From Pedobacter ginsengisoli (lineage in GTDB: Bacteria > Bacteroidota > Bacteroidia > Sphingobacteriales > Sphingobacteriaceae), in contig NZ_JASSYX010000002.1 in the NCBI RefSeq assembly GCF_030244015.1, forward strand, positions 124,001-188,000: a stretch of 64,000 nt of DNA, read 5' to 3'. The notes beneath the pieces are model-generated. The model made no database searches. It was not told the DNA's origin and worked only from the letters and a program-made list of their open reading frames with translations. This document shows positions 8,965-18,041 of the stretch, piece by piece. A program made the translations under genes and the position numbers. Within the stretch, counting starts at the first letter, position 1. Each line of letters begins with the position of its first letter.

Positions 8965-11604
8965 ATGAAGCTCTTTACCAAATTAGCTTTGCTATTATTA
9001 TTTGCCACAGGTACATTTTTCAATAGCAAGGCGCAGAATTATGTCGTCAAAGGAACAGTGCTGGATACTGCGGGCCTTCCTTTGCCCGGTGCAGTTGTCA
9101 GAATTAAGTGGGGTACGGACAGTTTGGGCATTTCAGCTGGAACCGATGGCAAATTTACCCTCGGCAAAATCAAATCGAAGCAATTTACCTTATCGGCAGC
9201 ATTCATAGGGTTTCAGACTTTTATTAAACAGTACCTGATCGAAAAAGGCAATACACTGGAGGTTCCTCTGATAAAGTTAATGCCGGAATCCAATACTCTG
9301 GATGCAGTAGTGATTTCTGGTGTTCCGCCGGTAAAGGTGATGGAAGATACGGTCAGCTTTAATGCAGCTGCTTTTCCTGTCAGGGCAGGGGATGCGGTAG
9401 ATGAGGTCTTAAAAAAGCTACCAGGCATAAAAGTGGATAAAGACGGGAACGTCACCAACCAGGGCACTCCGGTAACCAAGATCAGGGTGAACGGAAAGGA
9501 TTTTTTTGGGACAGATGTCGCTACTGCGATCAAGAACCTTCCTGCGGATATTATCAAAAACCTGCAGTTTATTGATGATTATGGTGATCAGGCCAAGCTG
9601 ACCGGGATTAAGACCGGTGAGCCCGAGAAAATCCTGAACCTGACCATTCAGGAGGATAAAAAAAAGGGATATTTTGCCAGGGCTTCAGGTGGTGTTGGTA
9701 ATGCCGACAGGTACAGCACCAGTTTAAGAGGTAACAGCATGAAAGGTGAGCGTCAGATCTCCTTTGATGGAACGGTTGCCAATGCAAATATGCGTGGCGG
9801 AGGTGGTGATGGGATTACTACGCGGAATGCGGCTGGTCTGAATTATAAGAATGAATTTAGTACGAAATTGTCGGCAGATGCGGGATATAATTTCACCAAC
9901 AATAAGAACAATACGATCAGTTCAACTTATACCCAGAATTTTCTGAAGGACACTTTACAGAATCCATATACAAGGCTGGAAGATTCCCGTAACAACAGCC
10001 AGAGTGATAACTATAACCACTGGTTTGGCGGTAATTTGGAATATAAAATAGATACGATGAATTATCTTAAAGTGTCCCCGAATTTCTCCTACAATGCCAA
10101 TAACGGAAGTAGCAATGGGGGTTCCTTAACCTCTCAGAATGACCTGACCACCCGCAGAGCCAGCAGGAATTTCAACAATTCTGACAACCTGAGCCTTAGG
10201 ACTAACATCTTCTATAATCATAAGTTTTCAAAAAGAGGCCGTAATTTCAGTTTCTGGAGTAGTGTCAATTACAACAATAGCGGAAATTTCAGAGATGTCT
10301 ACAACGAATATGTGACCATTCGTGAAGTGAGTTCAGATTCCACCCTGCAAAACCAGCTTAACGATCAGAGCACTCGGAATTTCGGGTTAAATGCAGGCGG
10401 ATCTTATATGGAACCGCTCTGGGCAAAGACCTTCGTCGAGTTCAATTACAACTGGAACCGTTCTGCTACAAACAGCACCAGGGATGTGCATGATATATTA
10501 AAAGGCGATCAGGTATTTAACCCTGACCTGAGCAATATTTATGATTATCAGTTTATCACCAACAGAATTGGAGTGAACTACAGGTTCATAGGCGAGAAAC
10601 TGAATTACACCGTAGGTGTGAATGGACAGCCTGCAGTTTTACGCGGGCAAAATCTGAGTAAGGATGTGACCACCGTCAACAGGACTTTTAATGTGATCCC
10701 TTCAGCCAGGTTATCTTATAAATTCTCTAATCAGGAATCTTTTGATATCAATTACTGGGGCAGAAATAATCAACCGGGTTTCTTCCAGTTGCAGCCTATA
10801 TCTGACAATTCAAACCTCCAGAACATCGTCACCGGAAATCCAAATCTAAATCCCGAATTTATTCACAGTATAAACGCGCATTATAAGCAGTCAGATTGGA
10901 ATGCGGGACATGTCTTATTCGCCAATATGGCTTATGATAAGACCAATAACAAGATTGTAACGACAAAGGTGCAGGTGCCTGGCTCTGTAAATCAGTTGAC
11001 CAGTTATACCAATACAGATGGCTTCTATACTTTAAGGGGCGATTATTATTACAGCAAACCTTTTGCGGAGCGGAAGTTCTCTATAGGCTATTCGGGCTGG
11101 GGACAATTGAACAACAACGTGGCATTTACGGACAACAACAGGATTGTAGCTAAAAATACGGCATGGAGACAAGAGGCAGAATTTAAAGTAGATATTGAGG
11201 ATATTGTAAACCTGGAATTTGAAACCTCTTATGCACAGAACATGACGACCTATACGGATACTTCGTTTATAGACCGTAAAACTAACCGGGTTGAATTTCA
11301 GCTTGAGGGGCGCAACTACTTCTTTAAAGACCTGACCTTAGGATATGATTTTACGAAGCAACTCAATAACGGTTATGACAATGGCGCGGTAAGGAACCCG
11401 ACGATATTCAGGGTTTCCCTGGAATACCGTTTCCTCAAGGGGGACATGGGTACGCTTCGTCTGGATGGCTTCGACCTGTTCGATCAGAACTCTGGTATTT
11501 CCAGGGATGTGTTTGATAACGTGATCGTAGATAGGCAAGTAAACCGTCTGGGCCGGTATTTTATGCTTTCATTTATTTACAGGGTGCGGAAGTTCGGCGG
11601 TTAG
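8965..11604 (+). CDS. Outer-membrane beta-barrel protein with carboxypeptidase-regulatory-like domain (TonB-receptor-like)
   Basis: A predicted outer-membrane protein of 879 residues. A signal peptide (ending near FFNSKAQ) is followed by a carboxypeptidase-regulatory-like beta-sandwich with the motif GLPLPGAVVRI, then a plug-like region (AGDAVDEVLKKLPGIKVDKDG, RVNGKDFFGTD). The remainder is Asn-, Tyr- and Phe-rich with alternating polar/apolar strands, typical of a large barrel. This fits the Bacteroidota outer-membrane beta-barrel family related to TonB-dependent receptors; the ligand cannot be told. The start at ATG 8965 (MKLFTKLALLLL) is preferred over an upstream ATG at 8932 because it gives a clean signal peptide. 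The C-terminus ends FGG rather than in an aromatic residue. Confidence 0.88.
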   Translation: MKLFTKLALLLLFATGTFFNSKAQNYVVKGTVLDTAGLPLPGAVVRIKWGTDSLGISAGTDGKFTLGKIKSKQFTLSAAFIGFQTFIKQYLIEKGNTLEVPLIKLMPESNTLDAVVISGVPPVKVMEDTVSFNAAAFPVRAGDAVDEVLKKLPGIKVDKDGNVTNQGTPVTKIRVNGKDFFGTDVATAIKNLPADIIKNLQFIDDYGDQAKLTGIKTGEPEKILNLTIQEDKKKGYFARASGGVGNADRYSTSLRGNSMKGERQISFDGTVANANMRGGGGDGITTRNAAGLNYKNEFSTKLSADAGYNFTNNKNNTISSTYTQNFLKDTLQNPYTRLEDSRNNSQSDNYNHWFGGNLEYKIDTMNYLKVSPNFSYNANNGSSNGGSLTSQNDLTTRRASRNFNNSDNLSLRTNIFYNHKFSKRGRNFSFWSSVNYNNSGNFRDVYNEYVTIREVSSDSTLQNQLNDQSTRNFGLNAGGSYMEPLWAKTFVEFNYNWNRSATNSTRDVHDILKGDQVFNPDLSNIYDYQFITNRIGVNYRFIGEKLNYTVGVNGQPAVLRGQNLSKDVTTVNRTFNVIPSARLSYKFSNQESFDINYWGRNNQPGFFQLQPISDNSNLQNIVTGNPNLNPEFIHSINAHYKQSDWNAGHVLFANMAYDKTNNKIVTTKVQVPGSVNQLTSYTNTDGFYTLRGDYYYSKPFAERKFSIGYSGWGQLNNNVAFTDNNRIVAKNTAWRQEAEFKVDIEDIVNLEFETSYAQNMTTYTDTSFIDRKTNRVEFQLEGRNYFFKDLTLGYDFTKQLNNGYDNGAVRNPTIFRVSLEYRFLKGDMGTLRLDGFDLFDQNSGISRDVFDNVIVDRQVNRLGRYFMLSFIYRVRKFGG

Positions 11605-11610
11605 GGGTAT

Positions 11611-12840
11611 CTATTTTGGAGAAATATAGTCCATTGGTACCATGTCTGCTACCTTCTCGTAGCCCCAGTATCCTTCAAATAATAAAGAACTTGGGTCAAA
11701 TACCAGGCCATTCTGATAAAATGCAATAGGGGTTTTTAACTGATGTATGATGGATACCTGGCTGGATGCGAGGTCCATGGGCCTGTTTACTTTATAACTG
11801 GCCTGCTTGCTGTACTCTTTTGGCTCTTTTTCAGCAGTATAGATGACATAAAGCTTGTCTGTAAAATTTATCCATCTTAAATTGTTCATTTCTCTTTTTA
11901 CCAGTGTGTCGGTCAGTACTCCGGCCCGGTTCAGCACATCTATCGAATCGGGTTCTCTTTTTATCCTGTTATAATAAGCCAGGGAGTCTTTACTGCTGGC
12001 AGTGATGCTTGCACCCCTGACGGAAATCTGTGAAAATAGTTTGATTTTCTCGCTCAGTATGCTGTCGGGGAGCTTTTTAGGGTTGGGCCTGCCCTGCATC
12101 TTATTGATGATAAAGCCGCTGGATTTGGAGATGTTGTTGAATAGTGTAGAAAAAAAATGCTGGGGAGAACCCAGATAGGCATCGTCTCTTGTGCGTTTGT
12201 ACTGGCGCTGCTTTGATTTGGAGCTAGCAAGGTCTTCAAATGAAGGGTAACCATAATACATGACAAGATTGAGCCTGTCATTCTTTTCAAAATACTTTAG
12301 CAAATACTTGATGCGGTAACCCAGCGCTTTGTTTTCAACGATGATAAATTCATCAGCGGAGGCATTTAATATACGGGTATCCCGGTCATAATCAAATCGG
12401 ATCACATCCGGATTGATGATCTTCGACTTTGCTGCGTTAGGGCTTGTCCCGATAAAATTGGCCTTGAAGATCTCCAACCGCTGTTTCCGGTACGGGTCGG
12501 TGCGGATCACCACTTCTTTTAGCTGATTTACATGCTCTTTCATAATGATGTCAACGACTACAGATTTATTGTTGACAATGACATTCACATTTGCGGGCAG
12601 GAAGCCGATCATTTGTACCAGTATGTCATAGTTGCCGGGTTTGAGCTGTGTGATGAGGTATTTTCCCTGATTATCGGTCACCGTGCCTTTCTGGTATCCG
12701 CTTAATAGCACATTAGCGCCGGGAAGGGTTTCGCCTTTGTGGTCTTTTACGGTACCTGAAATGGAGTAGAACTGCTGAGCAACGGCATTCGGGCCTGTTA
12801 GTACTCCGCATGATAAAAAAAGTATGATAATAAATCTCAT
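11611..12840 (-). CDS. Exported carboxypeptidase-regulatory-like domain protein (tandem copy without STN)
   Basis: An exported protein of 409 residues with a signal peptide (ending near GPNAVAQ) and a carboxypeptidase-regulatory-like domain at about residues 25-110 (GTVKDHKGETLPGANVLLSG). A C-terminal region of ~270 residues follows with recognisable blocks such as ENKALGYRIKYLL and YYGYPSFEDL. It is clearly a paralogue of the next gene upstream: both share the block order and a closing segment around VADMVPMDYIS, but this copy lacks the N-terminal STN domain. The two starts and stops are separated by only 14 bases, so they are probably co-transcribed. No transmembrane barrel is evident. The function is unknown; a surface or periplasmic binding role is a guess. 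Confidence 0.8.
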   Translation of the reverse strand: MRFIIILFLSCGVLTGPNAVAQQFYSISGTVKDHKGETLPGANVLLSGYQKGTVTDNQGKYLITQLKPGNYDILVQMIGFLPANVNVIVNNKSVVVDIIMKEHVNQLKEVVIRTDPYRKQRLEIFKANFIGTSPNAAKSKIINPDVIRFDYDRDTRILNASADEFIIVENKALGYRIKYLLKYFEKNDRLNLVMYYGYPSFEDLASSKSKQRQYKRTRDDAYLGSPQHFFSTLFNNISKSSGFIINKMQGRPNPKKLPDSILSEKIKLFSQISVRGASITASSKDSLAYYNRIKREPDSIDVLNRAGVLTDTLVKREMNNLRWINFTDKLYVIYTAEKEPKEYSKQASYKVNRPMDLASSQVSIIHQLKTPIAFYQNGLVFDPSSLLFEGYWGYEKVADMVPMDYISPK

Positions 12841-12854
12841 ATATATAAGTAATT

Positions 12855-14261
12855 TTAATCAAGTGACATATAATCCATCGGCACCATGTCCGCGATCCTT
12901 TCGTAAGCGCTGTAGCCTTCAAAGACAACAGCTGCAGGGTTGAAGATCCTTCCGTTTCGATAAAAACGTATAGGAGACTTAAGTCTGTGAATGACGGAGA
13001 TCTGATAGTTTGAGTACTCCGGTGGTCTGTTGATTTTGAAACTGGAATTCTTGAAATAAGTTTTGTTTTCCTTTTCACCTGTAAAAACAACATATAGTGC
13101 ATCTGTAAAGCTTATGCGTTTTAACCCTATGGAATCTTGTTTTACCAAAGTATCTCCCAAAATCTCAGTTCTGTCCAGGAGCCGTAAGGTATCAGGCTCT
13201 TTGGTGCTGTTTGCTGGTTTATTGGTATTGACTCTTTTTACCAGTTTATTAAGGAGGTAACCCTCCTGCTGATGGCTATTGTTATAGAGGGAACTAAATA
13301 AATGCTCTGGTGATCCTTTATAGGCTTCCATTCGCTTCGCCTGATAACGTATTTTATCGCGTTTAGATCCTGTCATCTCTTCAAAATAAGGATAACCGTA
13401 AAAATAGACCAGCTTATTTTTCCCGTCCTTTTTGAAAGATCTGAGCAGGTACCTGATCCTGTATCCTAATGCCTTATTTTCAACAACAATGAATTCATCT
13501 GTATGGGCAGACAACATCTGCTTTTCCTCGTCATACTCAAAATCAATGACATTTGGATTGAGGATTTTACATTTTAATGCATTGGGAGTTGTTCCTAAAA
13601 AGCTTTCTTCAAATACCTTCAGGAATTTGCTTCTGCGCGGGTCTGGTCTGACCACCACTACGTTCAGCAGTTTTATGTTTTCTGTCAGTATAATTTGGGT
13701 GTCAACAGATCCGGTGCTAATCAGAAGGCTTTTGTTTGCTGGAAAATATCCTACCATCTGGATCAGCAGGTCATACTTGCCTGCCCTCAGGTTGCTGATC
13801 TGGAACTTTCCATGAGTGTCGGCGACTGTTCCGATCTTGTAGCCCCCCAGAAGTACCGCAGCTCCGGGCAGGGCCTGTCCGTCTTTATCTTTGACCGCAC
13901 CGCTGATTGTATAGGTCTGCGAGACACTGGCAACTTTAGGTTTGGCCTTAATCATAATGATTTTGTCACTAATTGTGTAAGTGAGCGGCATTCCGGCCAG
14001 AATTGCGTTCAGCGCCTCGTTAATGTCAGCATCTTTTACAGATATGTTTACCGGTTTCAGGTCTTCTGTCAGGGCATTGTTGTAAAGGAAATCATAGCCG
14101 CTCTGTTTTCGTATTTCACCAAAGACAAACTCCAGTTTAACCCTATTGAGCTGGATGTTTATTTTCTGGGCATTGCAGGCATTGCTGTACATGAGGAACA
14201 GGAGGAAGACCACAGATCCCGGCGAAAATATCAGGTTGGGGAGTTTTCCTAAATACCCCAT
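12855..14261 (-). CDS. STN plus carboxypeptidase-regulatory-like domain protein (tandem copy with STN)
   Basis: 468 residues: an N-terminal hydrophobic export signal, a secretin/TonB short N-terminal (STN) domain at about residues 32-107 (LEFVFGEIRKQSGYDFLYN), a carboxypeptidase-regulatory-like domain at about 115-205 (GAVKDKDGQALPGAAVLLGG), and the same C-terminal region as its downstream neighbour. STN domains usually sit on TonB receptors or secretins, where they receive or gate signals, but no plug or barrel follows here, which is odd. The start is uncertain: the ATG at 14261 gives a rather long N-region before the hydrophobic stretch. It heads a two-gene leftward unit. The function is not known. 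Confidence 0.78.
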   Translation of the reverse strand: MGYLGKLPNLIFSPGSVVFLLFLMYSNACNAQKINIQLNRVKLEFVFGEIRKQSGYDFLYNNALTEDLKPVNISVKDADINEALNAILAGMPLTYTISDKIIMIKAKPKVASVSQTYTISGAVKDKDGQALPGAAVLLGGYKIGTVADTHGKFQISNLRAGKYDLLIQMVGYFPANKSLLISTGSVDTQIILTENIKLLNVVVVRPDPRRSKFLKVFEESFLGTTPNALKCKILNPNVIDFEYDEEKQMLSAHTDEFIVVENKALGYRIRYLLRSFKKDGKNKLVYFYGYPYFEEMTGSKRDKIRYQAKRMEAYKGSPEHLFSSLYNNSHQQEGYLLNKLVKRVNTNKPANSTKEPDTLRLLDRTEILGDTLVKQDSIGLKRISFTDALYVVFTGEKENKTYFKNSSFKINRPPEYSNYQISVIHRLKSPIRFYRNGRIFNPAAVVFEGYSAYERIADMVPMDYMSLD

Positions 14262-14582
14262 TTCAGACAGGCAGTCTTCGTTACCATTAGTTTTTTCCGT
14301 CGGTTGGGCAATGAGATTGAGCGTTTCATCAGTTCAACTGGGTTTGTATCTAAAATTAAGATATTTTTTTCAGAATACATTATTATTCTGTATGTCTTAC
14401 TGGGCATTTTTGTCAATATGTTTTCTAATCCGCACTTGTTTAGTAGCTTTGACGTTGAAAAATAGAACAAATAAAAGGCTTGTTTGGATGGTTTCATAAG
14501 ATGTTTTTGTCGGCGCTTTTGTCGGCAACTCGAAAATTGACTAAAAACTTGGCTTTTTAAAATACTTTAAACATATAAAATA
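14262..14582. other. Divergent intergenic region between the STN protein and the EVE protein
   Basis: About 320 bases without a convincing gene. A minus-strand open frame of 82 codons (14249-14497) overlaps the STN gene start but has no family resemblance. The region is AT-rich, must hold promoters for both flanking genes, and contains a short direct repeat listed separately. Confidence 0.5.
14505..14526. repeat. Short tandem direct repeat TTTTGTCGGC
   Basis: The 10-mer TTTTGTCGGC occurs twice (14505-14514 and 14517-14526) separated by GC, 57 bases before the EVE-protein ATG. The 12-bp period puts the copies on nearly the same helix face, as in a direct-repeat regulator site. Confidence 0.6.
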
Positions 14583-14987
14583 ATGAAACATTGGTTAGTC
14601 AAATCAGAACCTTTTAAATACAGCTGGGACAAATTCAACAAGGACGGAAGGACGTTTTGGGATGGAGTGCGCAACTACCAGGCTAGAAATAACCTCAGGG
14701 AAATGAGAGAAGGCGACCTGGTTTTGTTCTATCATAGTAATGATGGTAAGAATGTAGTAGGGATTGCCAAAGTCGTCAAAGAATTTTACCAGGATCCGAC
14801 TACTGATGACGCCAATTGGGTAGTAGTGGACCTGGCTCCTGTGGAAGCGCTAAAGAATCCCGTTTCACTGGAACAAATCAAGGCTGAGGAAAGCCTGAAA
14901 GACATTTCACTGGTCAAACAGGGCAGGTTGTCTGTAATGCCGTTAAGGGCGGCGGAATTTGACAAGATCCTGGAAATGGGAAGCTGA
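14583..14987 (+). CDS. EVE domain-containing protein
   Basis: A single-domain EVE protein of 134 residues, of the PUA-like fold that binds modified bases in nucleic acids. It begins with the characteristic HWLVKSEP and continues with FWDGVRNYQARNNLREM and DLVLFYHS, which are family landmarks lining the base pocket. Stand-alone EVE proteins of this length are widespread in bacteria; the exact ligand is not settled. Its 3' end lies 13 bases from the convergent antiporter gene. It is preceded by the intergenic region holding a TTTTGTCGGC direct repeat. Confidence 0.93.
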   Translation: MKHWLVKSEPFKYSWDKFNKDGRTFWDGVRNYQARNNLREMREGDLVLFYHSNDGKNVVGIAKVVKEFYQDPTTDDANWVVVDLAPVEALKNPVSLEQIKAEESLKDISLVKQGRLSVMPLRAAEFDKILEMGS

Positions 14988-15000
14988 TCTTTAAAAATAA

Positions 15001-16194
15001 CTACACAGCTTTATGAACTTCTTTTCTTTTTCTTTTGGAAGTCAGCAGTCCTATGCTCATCACGAGGCTTGTACCCAGCACCACCACAAACAAAAAAGGT
15101 GTGCCTATTTCAGGTAATTTGATGGCTTCGGGAAGATTGAAATAAAGAAGAATGCTAATTAGTCCCCTGGGCGCAATGAAAATTTCCTGTCCGCTGTTTT
15201 CTTTTCTGAATAGTTTTAAATAAACCAGCCGTATCACAAAAATGCTTACCAGCAGGATAAATCCGTTGGCAAGTACAATCTGATCGTCCAGCTGGTGAAT
15301 ATTTATGGTAAAACCAAAGATCACGAAGAAGAAAGTCCTGATGATAAAAGCGCTCTCCGCACTCAACTGATGCAGCTGGGTTAAGTCGGTAGATAGATTC
15401 TTATAAATAAATATACCCCTGAACCAGGCGTGGCGTATGGTATCGGCATTGTTTAAAAACAGTCCAAACGAGAGTACCAGGACCAGGGAGGAAAGATGGT
15501 AAGACTGGCCGATGGCATATACCATGATCAATATGGAAATGATCAGGAAAAACTTGATGTGGTGAGCAATCTTACCCATTACATACAGCAGCAGGACACA
15601 TGAGACCACCGATACCAAAAGGATCAGGAAAGTACTTAGCGCCAGTCCCGTAAATGAGGAAACAGAAATATGAGGGTTGGATACAGTAAAATTGAATAAT
15701 ACGATTCCGAGGATATCGGAAAAGGATGACTCATAAATGATGAACTCTTTACTTTTTTTATTTAGCAGCCCTGCTGTTGGTATCGCTATTGCGGAACTGA
15801 TCACACTAAATGGTATTGCATTTGAAAAACAGGTATGGAAGTCTTTTCCCGTGATCTGGTAAATGATAAAAGTGATGACCGAAACTGTAATAAGAAGGAT
15901 AACGGCAGCTGAAGCGAATGCGCCTTTGATCACTTTATTTTTGCCGGGATCGTATTTGAGTTCGAGTGAGCCTTCAAACACAATCAGTATCAGACCAACG
16001 GTTCCCAGTGCGGGCAGGATCTTTAAAAAATCAAAAGTTTGAACCTGCAGGTTATCTACCAGCAGGCGCAGTCCGATGCCCAGCAATAATAGAAGCATTA
16101 CAGAAGGTAATTTCGTCTTGCTGGCAACAAGGTCAAATAAGTAAGAAAAAATGACCAGTCCGCTTAAAACGATCAAAGTGGTGTAAGTCGTCAT
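15001..16194 (-). CDS. Cation:proton antiporter (CPA2-type membrane protein)
   Basis: An integral inner-membrane protein of 397 residues with about eleven to twelve hydrophobic segments, resembling the transport domain of monovalent cation/proton antiporters (exchange of Na+ or K+ for H+). Helical stretches such as LPSVMLLLLLGIGLRLL and LGTVGLILIVFEGSLEL near the N-terminus match the family. It lacks the C-terminal TrkA/RCK regulatory domain that many CPA2 proteins carry, ending in a short basic tail (SKRKRKEVHK). It starts 18 bases after the thioesterase stop, so the two are likely one transcript. Ion specificity cannot be inferred. Confidence 0.85.
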   Translation of the reverse strand: MTTYTTLIVLSGLVIFSYLFDLVASKTKLPSVMLLLLLGIGLRLLVDNLQVQTFDFLKILPALGTVGLILIVFEGSLELKYDPGKNKVIKGAFASAAVILLITVSVITFIIYQITGKDFHTCFSNAIPFSVISSAIAIPTAGLLNKKSKEFIIYESSFSDILGIVLFNFTVSNPHISVSSFTGLALSTFLILLVSVVSCVLLLYVMGKIAHHIKFFLIISILIMVYAIGQSYHLSSLVLVLSFGLFLNNADTIRHAWFRGIFIYKNLSTDLTQLHQLSAESAFIIRTFFFVIFGFTINIHQLDDQIVLANGFILLVSIFVIRLVYLKLFRKENSGQEIFIAPRGLISILLYFNLPEAIKLPEIGTPFLFVVVLGTSLVMSIGLLTSKRKRKEVHKAV

Positions 16195-16212
16195 CGAAAC
16201 TTCTTTTGTTTA

Positions 16213-16734
16213 CTAATCTTTAAAGAACAATGCTTTCAATTCCAGTGCATCATTCGGCTGCATTTTTCCGCTGAGTATCAATCTCAGCTGCCTTCTGCGA
16301 AGGGCTCCGTCAAACAAATCTTTTTCTTCCGGCGTTACAGGTTCCAGCTGGGGAACGGGTACCGTCTTTCCTTCCTTGTCCAGCGCCACAAAGGTATAAT
16401 AGGCCTCATTGGATTTTGCTCTGCTGCCAGAAGGAATGTTCTCTGCCCACACATCCAGCCTTACTTCAACGGAAGTATTAAACGATCTGGTTACTTTTGC
16501 CTCGATGGTAATTACATCGCCAAGCTTAATGGGATGTTTAAAAGAAACATTGTCTACAGAGGCAGTCACCACAATACGGTTGCAATGTTTTTGAGCAGAA
16601 ATAGCAGCCGCAATATCCATCCAGTGCAGTAGTCTTCCCCCCATTAAATTGTTCAGGGTATTGGTGTCATTTGGCAATACCAGTTCATTCATGATGGTAT
16701 GGGAATCCTCCGGTTTTTTTACTTTTATACTCAT
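16213..16734 (-). CDS. Acyl-CoA thioesterase (hotdog fold)
   Basis: A 173-residue cytoplasmic hotdog-fold thioesterase, which hydrolyses acyl-CoA to free fatty acid and CoA. The landmark N-terminal stretch LPNDTNTLNNLMGGRLLHWMD contains the conserved Asn/Gly/Asp region of the YciA/BFIT-like group, followed by VTASVDNVSFKHPIKLGD, the central strand and loop of the fold. The length is that of a single-hotdog enzyme. An exact TACTTTTG promoter element lies eight bases before its ATG, so it starts its own transcript, which probably continues into the antiporter. Confidence 0.9.
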   Translation of the reverse strand: MSIKVKKPEDSHTIMNELVLPNDTNTLNNLMGGRLLHWMDIAAAISAQKHCNRIVVTASVDNVSFKHPIKLGDVITIEAKVTRSFNTSVEVRLDVWAENIPSGSRAKSNEAYYTFVALDKEGKTVPVPQLEPVTPEEKDLFDGALRRRQLRLILSGKMQPNDALELKALFFKD

Positions 16735-16741
16735 AGCGTTG

Positions 16742-16749
16742 CAAAAGTA
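16742..16749 (-). promoter_or_regulatory. Bacteroidota -7 element for the thioesterase gene
   Basis: On the minus strand this reads TACTTTTG, an exact TAnnTTTG match, seven bases before the ATG at 16734. The predicted leader is extremely short. Confidence 0.5.
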
Positions 16750-16775
16750 ACTAATATTGAGGAGAGAAACCTAAA

Positions 16776-18041
16776 CTAGCGCTTCAATGTATTGATATCG
16801 CCGTAGCCGATCAGCTCCTCCCAGCGTGAGCCTGGTTTTTTATAATAGGCAAATACCTGGTAGGTATTGCCAGTTTCAAAAAAAGAGCCTTCAAATATCG
16901 TCTGATCTATTTTATTCGTCTCTTTATTCAGCCATATGTACTTATAGTCGTACAGACCCTGTTTTAACTTGATGTTGGTGTAGAAGCGTTTTCTGGAGGA
17001 ATCAAAATGGAGTTTTGAGACTTCGCTGAGCTGATAATCGTTGAAGCGGCCCACTACATAAGCATCGCCGTCCGGGGTTGGGGGAACGGCATTCAGGGTA
17101 AAAGCGACATTGGCGTAATCGCTTTCTGTGCCATTGTCCCTGCCGTCCTGATTCCTGATGAAAAAGCTTCCGTTTTCATCTATCTGGTTGCTGTATTTCG
17201 CCTTATTGGTGTTGACATCCTGGAACAATATGACATTGACCGCAGTATCTCTGATAATATCCTGTACGTTTTCTGCCTTAAAGCGCAGGCTGCGGATGTC
17301 AAACTTCCTGAATTCATTTCCCGCAGGAAAATCATTGCTGTTGAGTTCGTTGTACACCAGTGATCCTGGCTTGATAAACTGAGGCTTGGTATTCAGGATA
17401 GCCGTCTGGGGGTTGCCGTTTTGCATCACGACAGCCTTCAGGTCAGTGTAGGGGTTTTGTATGGGTGTTTTATGGAATATTGTAAAGTTGACTTTTTGAT
17501 GGTTGAAGCGAAGTGATACCTGCGTGCTTGCCACCACGTCAATACCAATATTTACTATCTGCTCCACTACATAAAACCGCTGGGAAATTACCGGTTTTTG
17601 TTGATTCCCTTCTTCATAGACCTTTAACAAATAATTGCCTGATATCTTAGGTTTAATCTGGTTATTGGGAAGACTGAGCCGGTAATGCGTATATTTTTGC
17701 AGCGTACCAAAGGAATATTTATAATCCGTAATCCGGTCTTCGGAAAGGCTTTCCAGATAATCGAGGATTGACAGTCGTGACGACTTCCAGTCAGATGTGC
17801 AATGTTCTACCGTATACCAGTAGTTCTTGCTGCCGCCATTCAGGTCATCAAAAGAAAATATGAGCTGTTCATTCGATTTAAGCGTAATAACCGGTATCGA
17901 TTGCTCTTTTTGCGCGTTATAGCACTGTACAGTTTTGATATTTGGCTGGTATACCTTGTTGTCGTATACAAACTGCTGGTTCTGTGCCACAGCAATTTGT
18001 ACACTAAAACACAACAGTAGTATATAACCAGCCTTTATCAT
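16776..18041 (-). CDS. Type IX secretion system plug-like protein (DUF5103)
   Basis: An exported protein of 421 residues with a signal peptide ending at about VQIAVAQ (residue 20). It resembles the DUF5103 family, whose member in the Flavobacterium T9SS structure is the 'plug' that closes the SprA outer-membrane pore on the periplasmic side. Recognisable blocks include an early FSFDDLNGGSKNYWYTVEHC region and a later GRFNDYQLSEVSKL segment resembling an early-set/CBM48-like beta-sandwich. It overlaps the upstream ABC-F gene by four bases (ATGA), indicating translational coupling to a cytoplasmic ATPase with no known secretion role. No other T9SS gene is in the window. Confidence 0.85.
   Translation of the reverse strand: MIKAGYILLLCFSVQIAVAQNQQFVYDNKVYQPNIKTVQCYNAQKEQSIPVITLKSNEQLIFSFDDLNGGSKNYWYTVEHCTSDWKSSRLSILDYLESLSEDRITDYKYSFGTLQKYTHYRLSLPNNQIKPKISGNYLLKVYEEGNQQKPVISQRFYVVEQIVNIGIDVVASTQVSLRFNHQKVNFTIFHKTPIQNPYTDLKAVVMQNGNPQTAILNTKPQFIKPGSLVYNELNSNDFPAGNEFRKFDIRSLRFKAENVQDIIRDTAVNVILFQDVNTNKAKYSNQIDENGSFFIRNQDGRDNGTESDYANVAFTLNAVPPTPDGDAYVVGRFNDYQLSEVSKLHFDSSRKRFYTNIKLKQGLYDYKYIWLNKETNKIDQTIFEGSFFETGNTYQVFAYYKKPGSRWEELIGYGDINTLKR

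Noticed and set aside
14249..14497. 82-codon minus-strand frame overlapping the start of the STN protein gene
   Set aside because: Could be a missed N-terminal part joined by frameshift, but its sequence does not resemble a signal or STN N-region, so no gene or frameshift is claimed.
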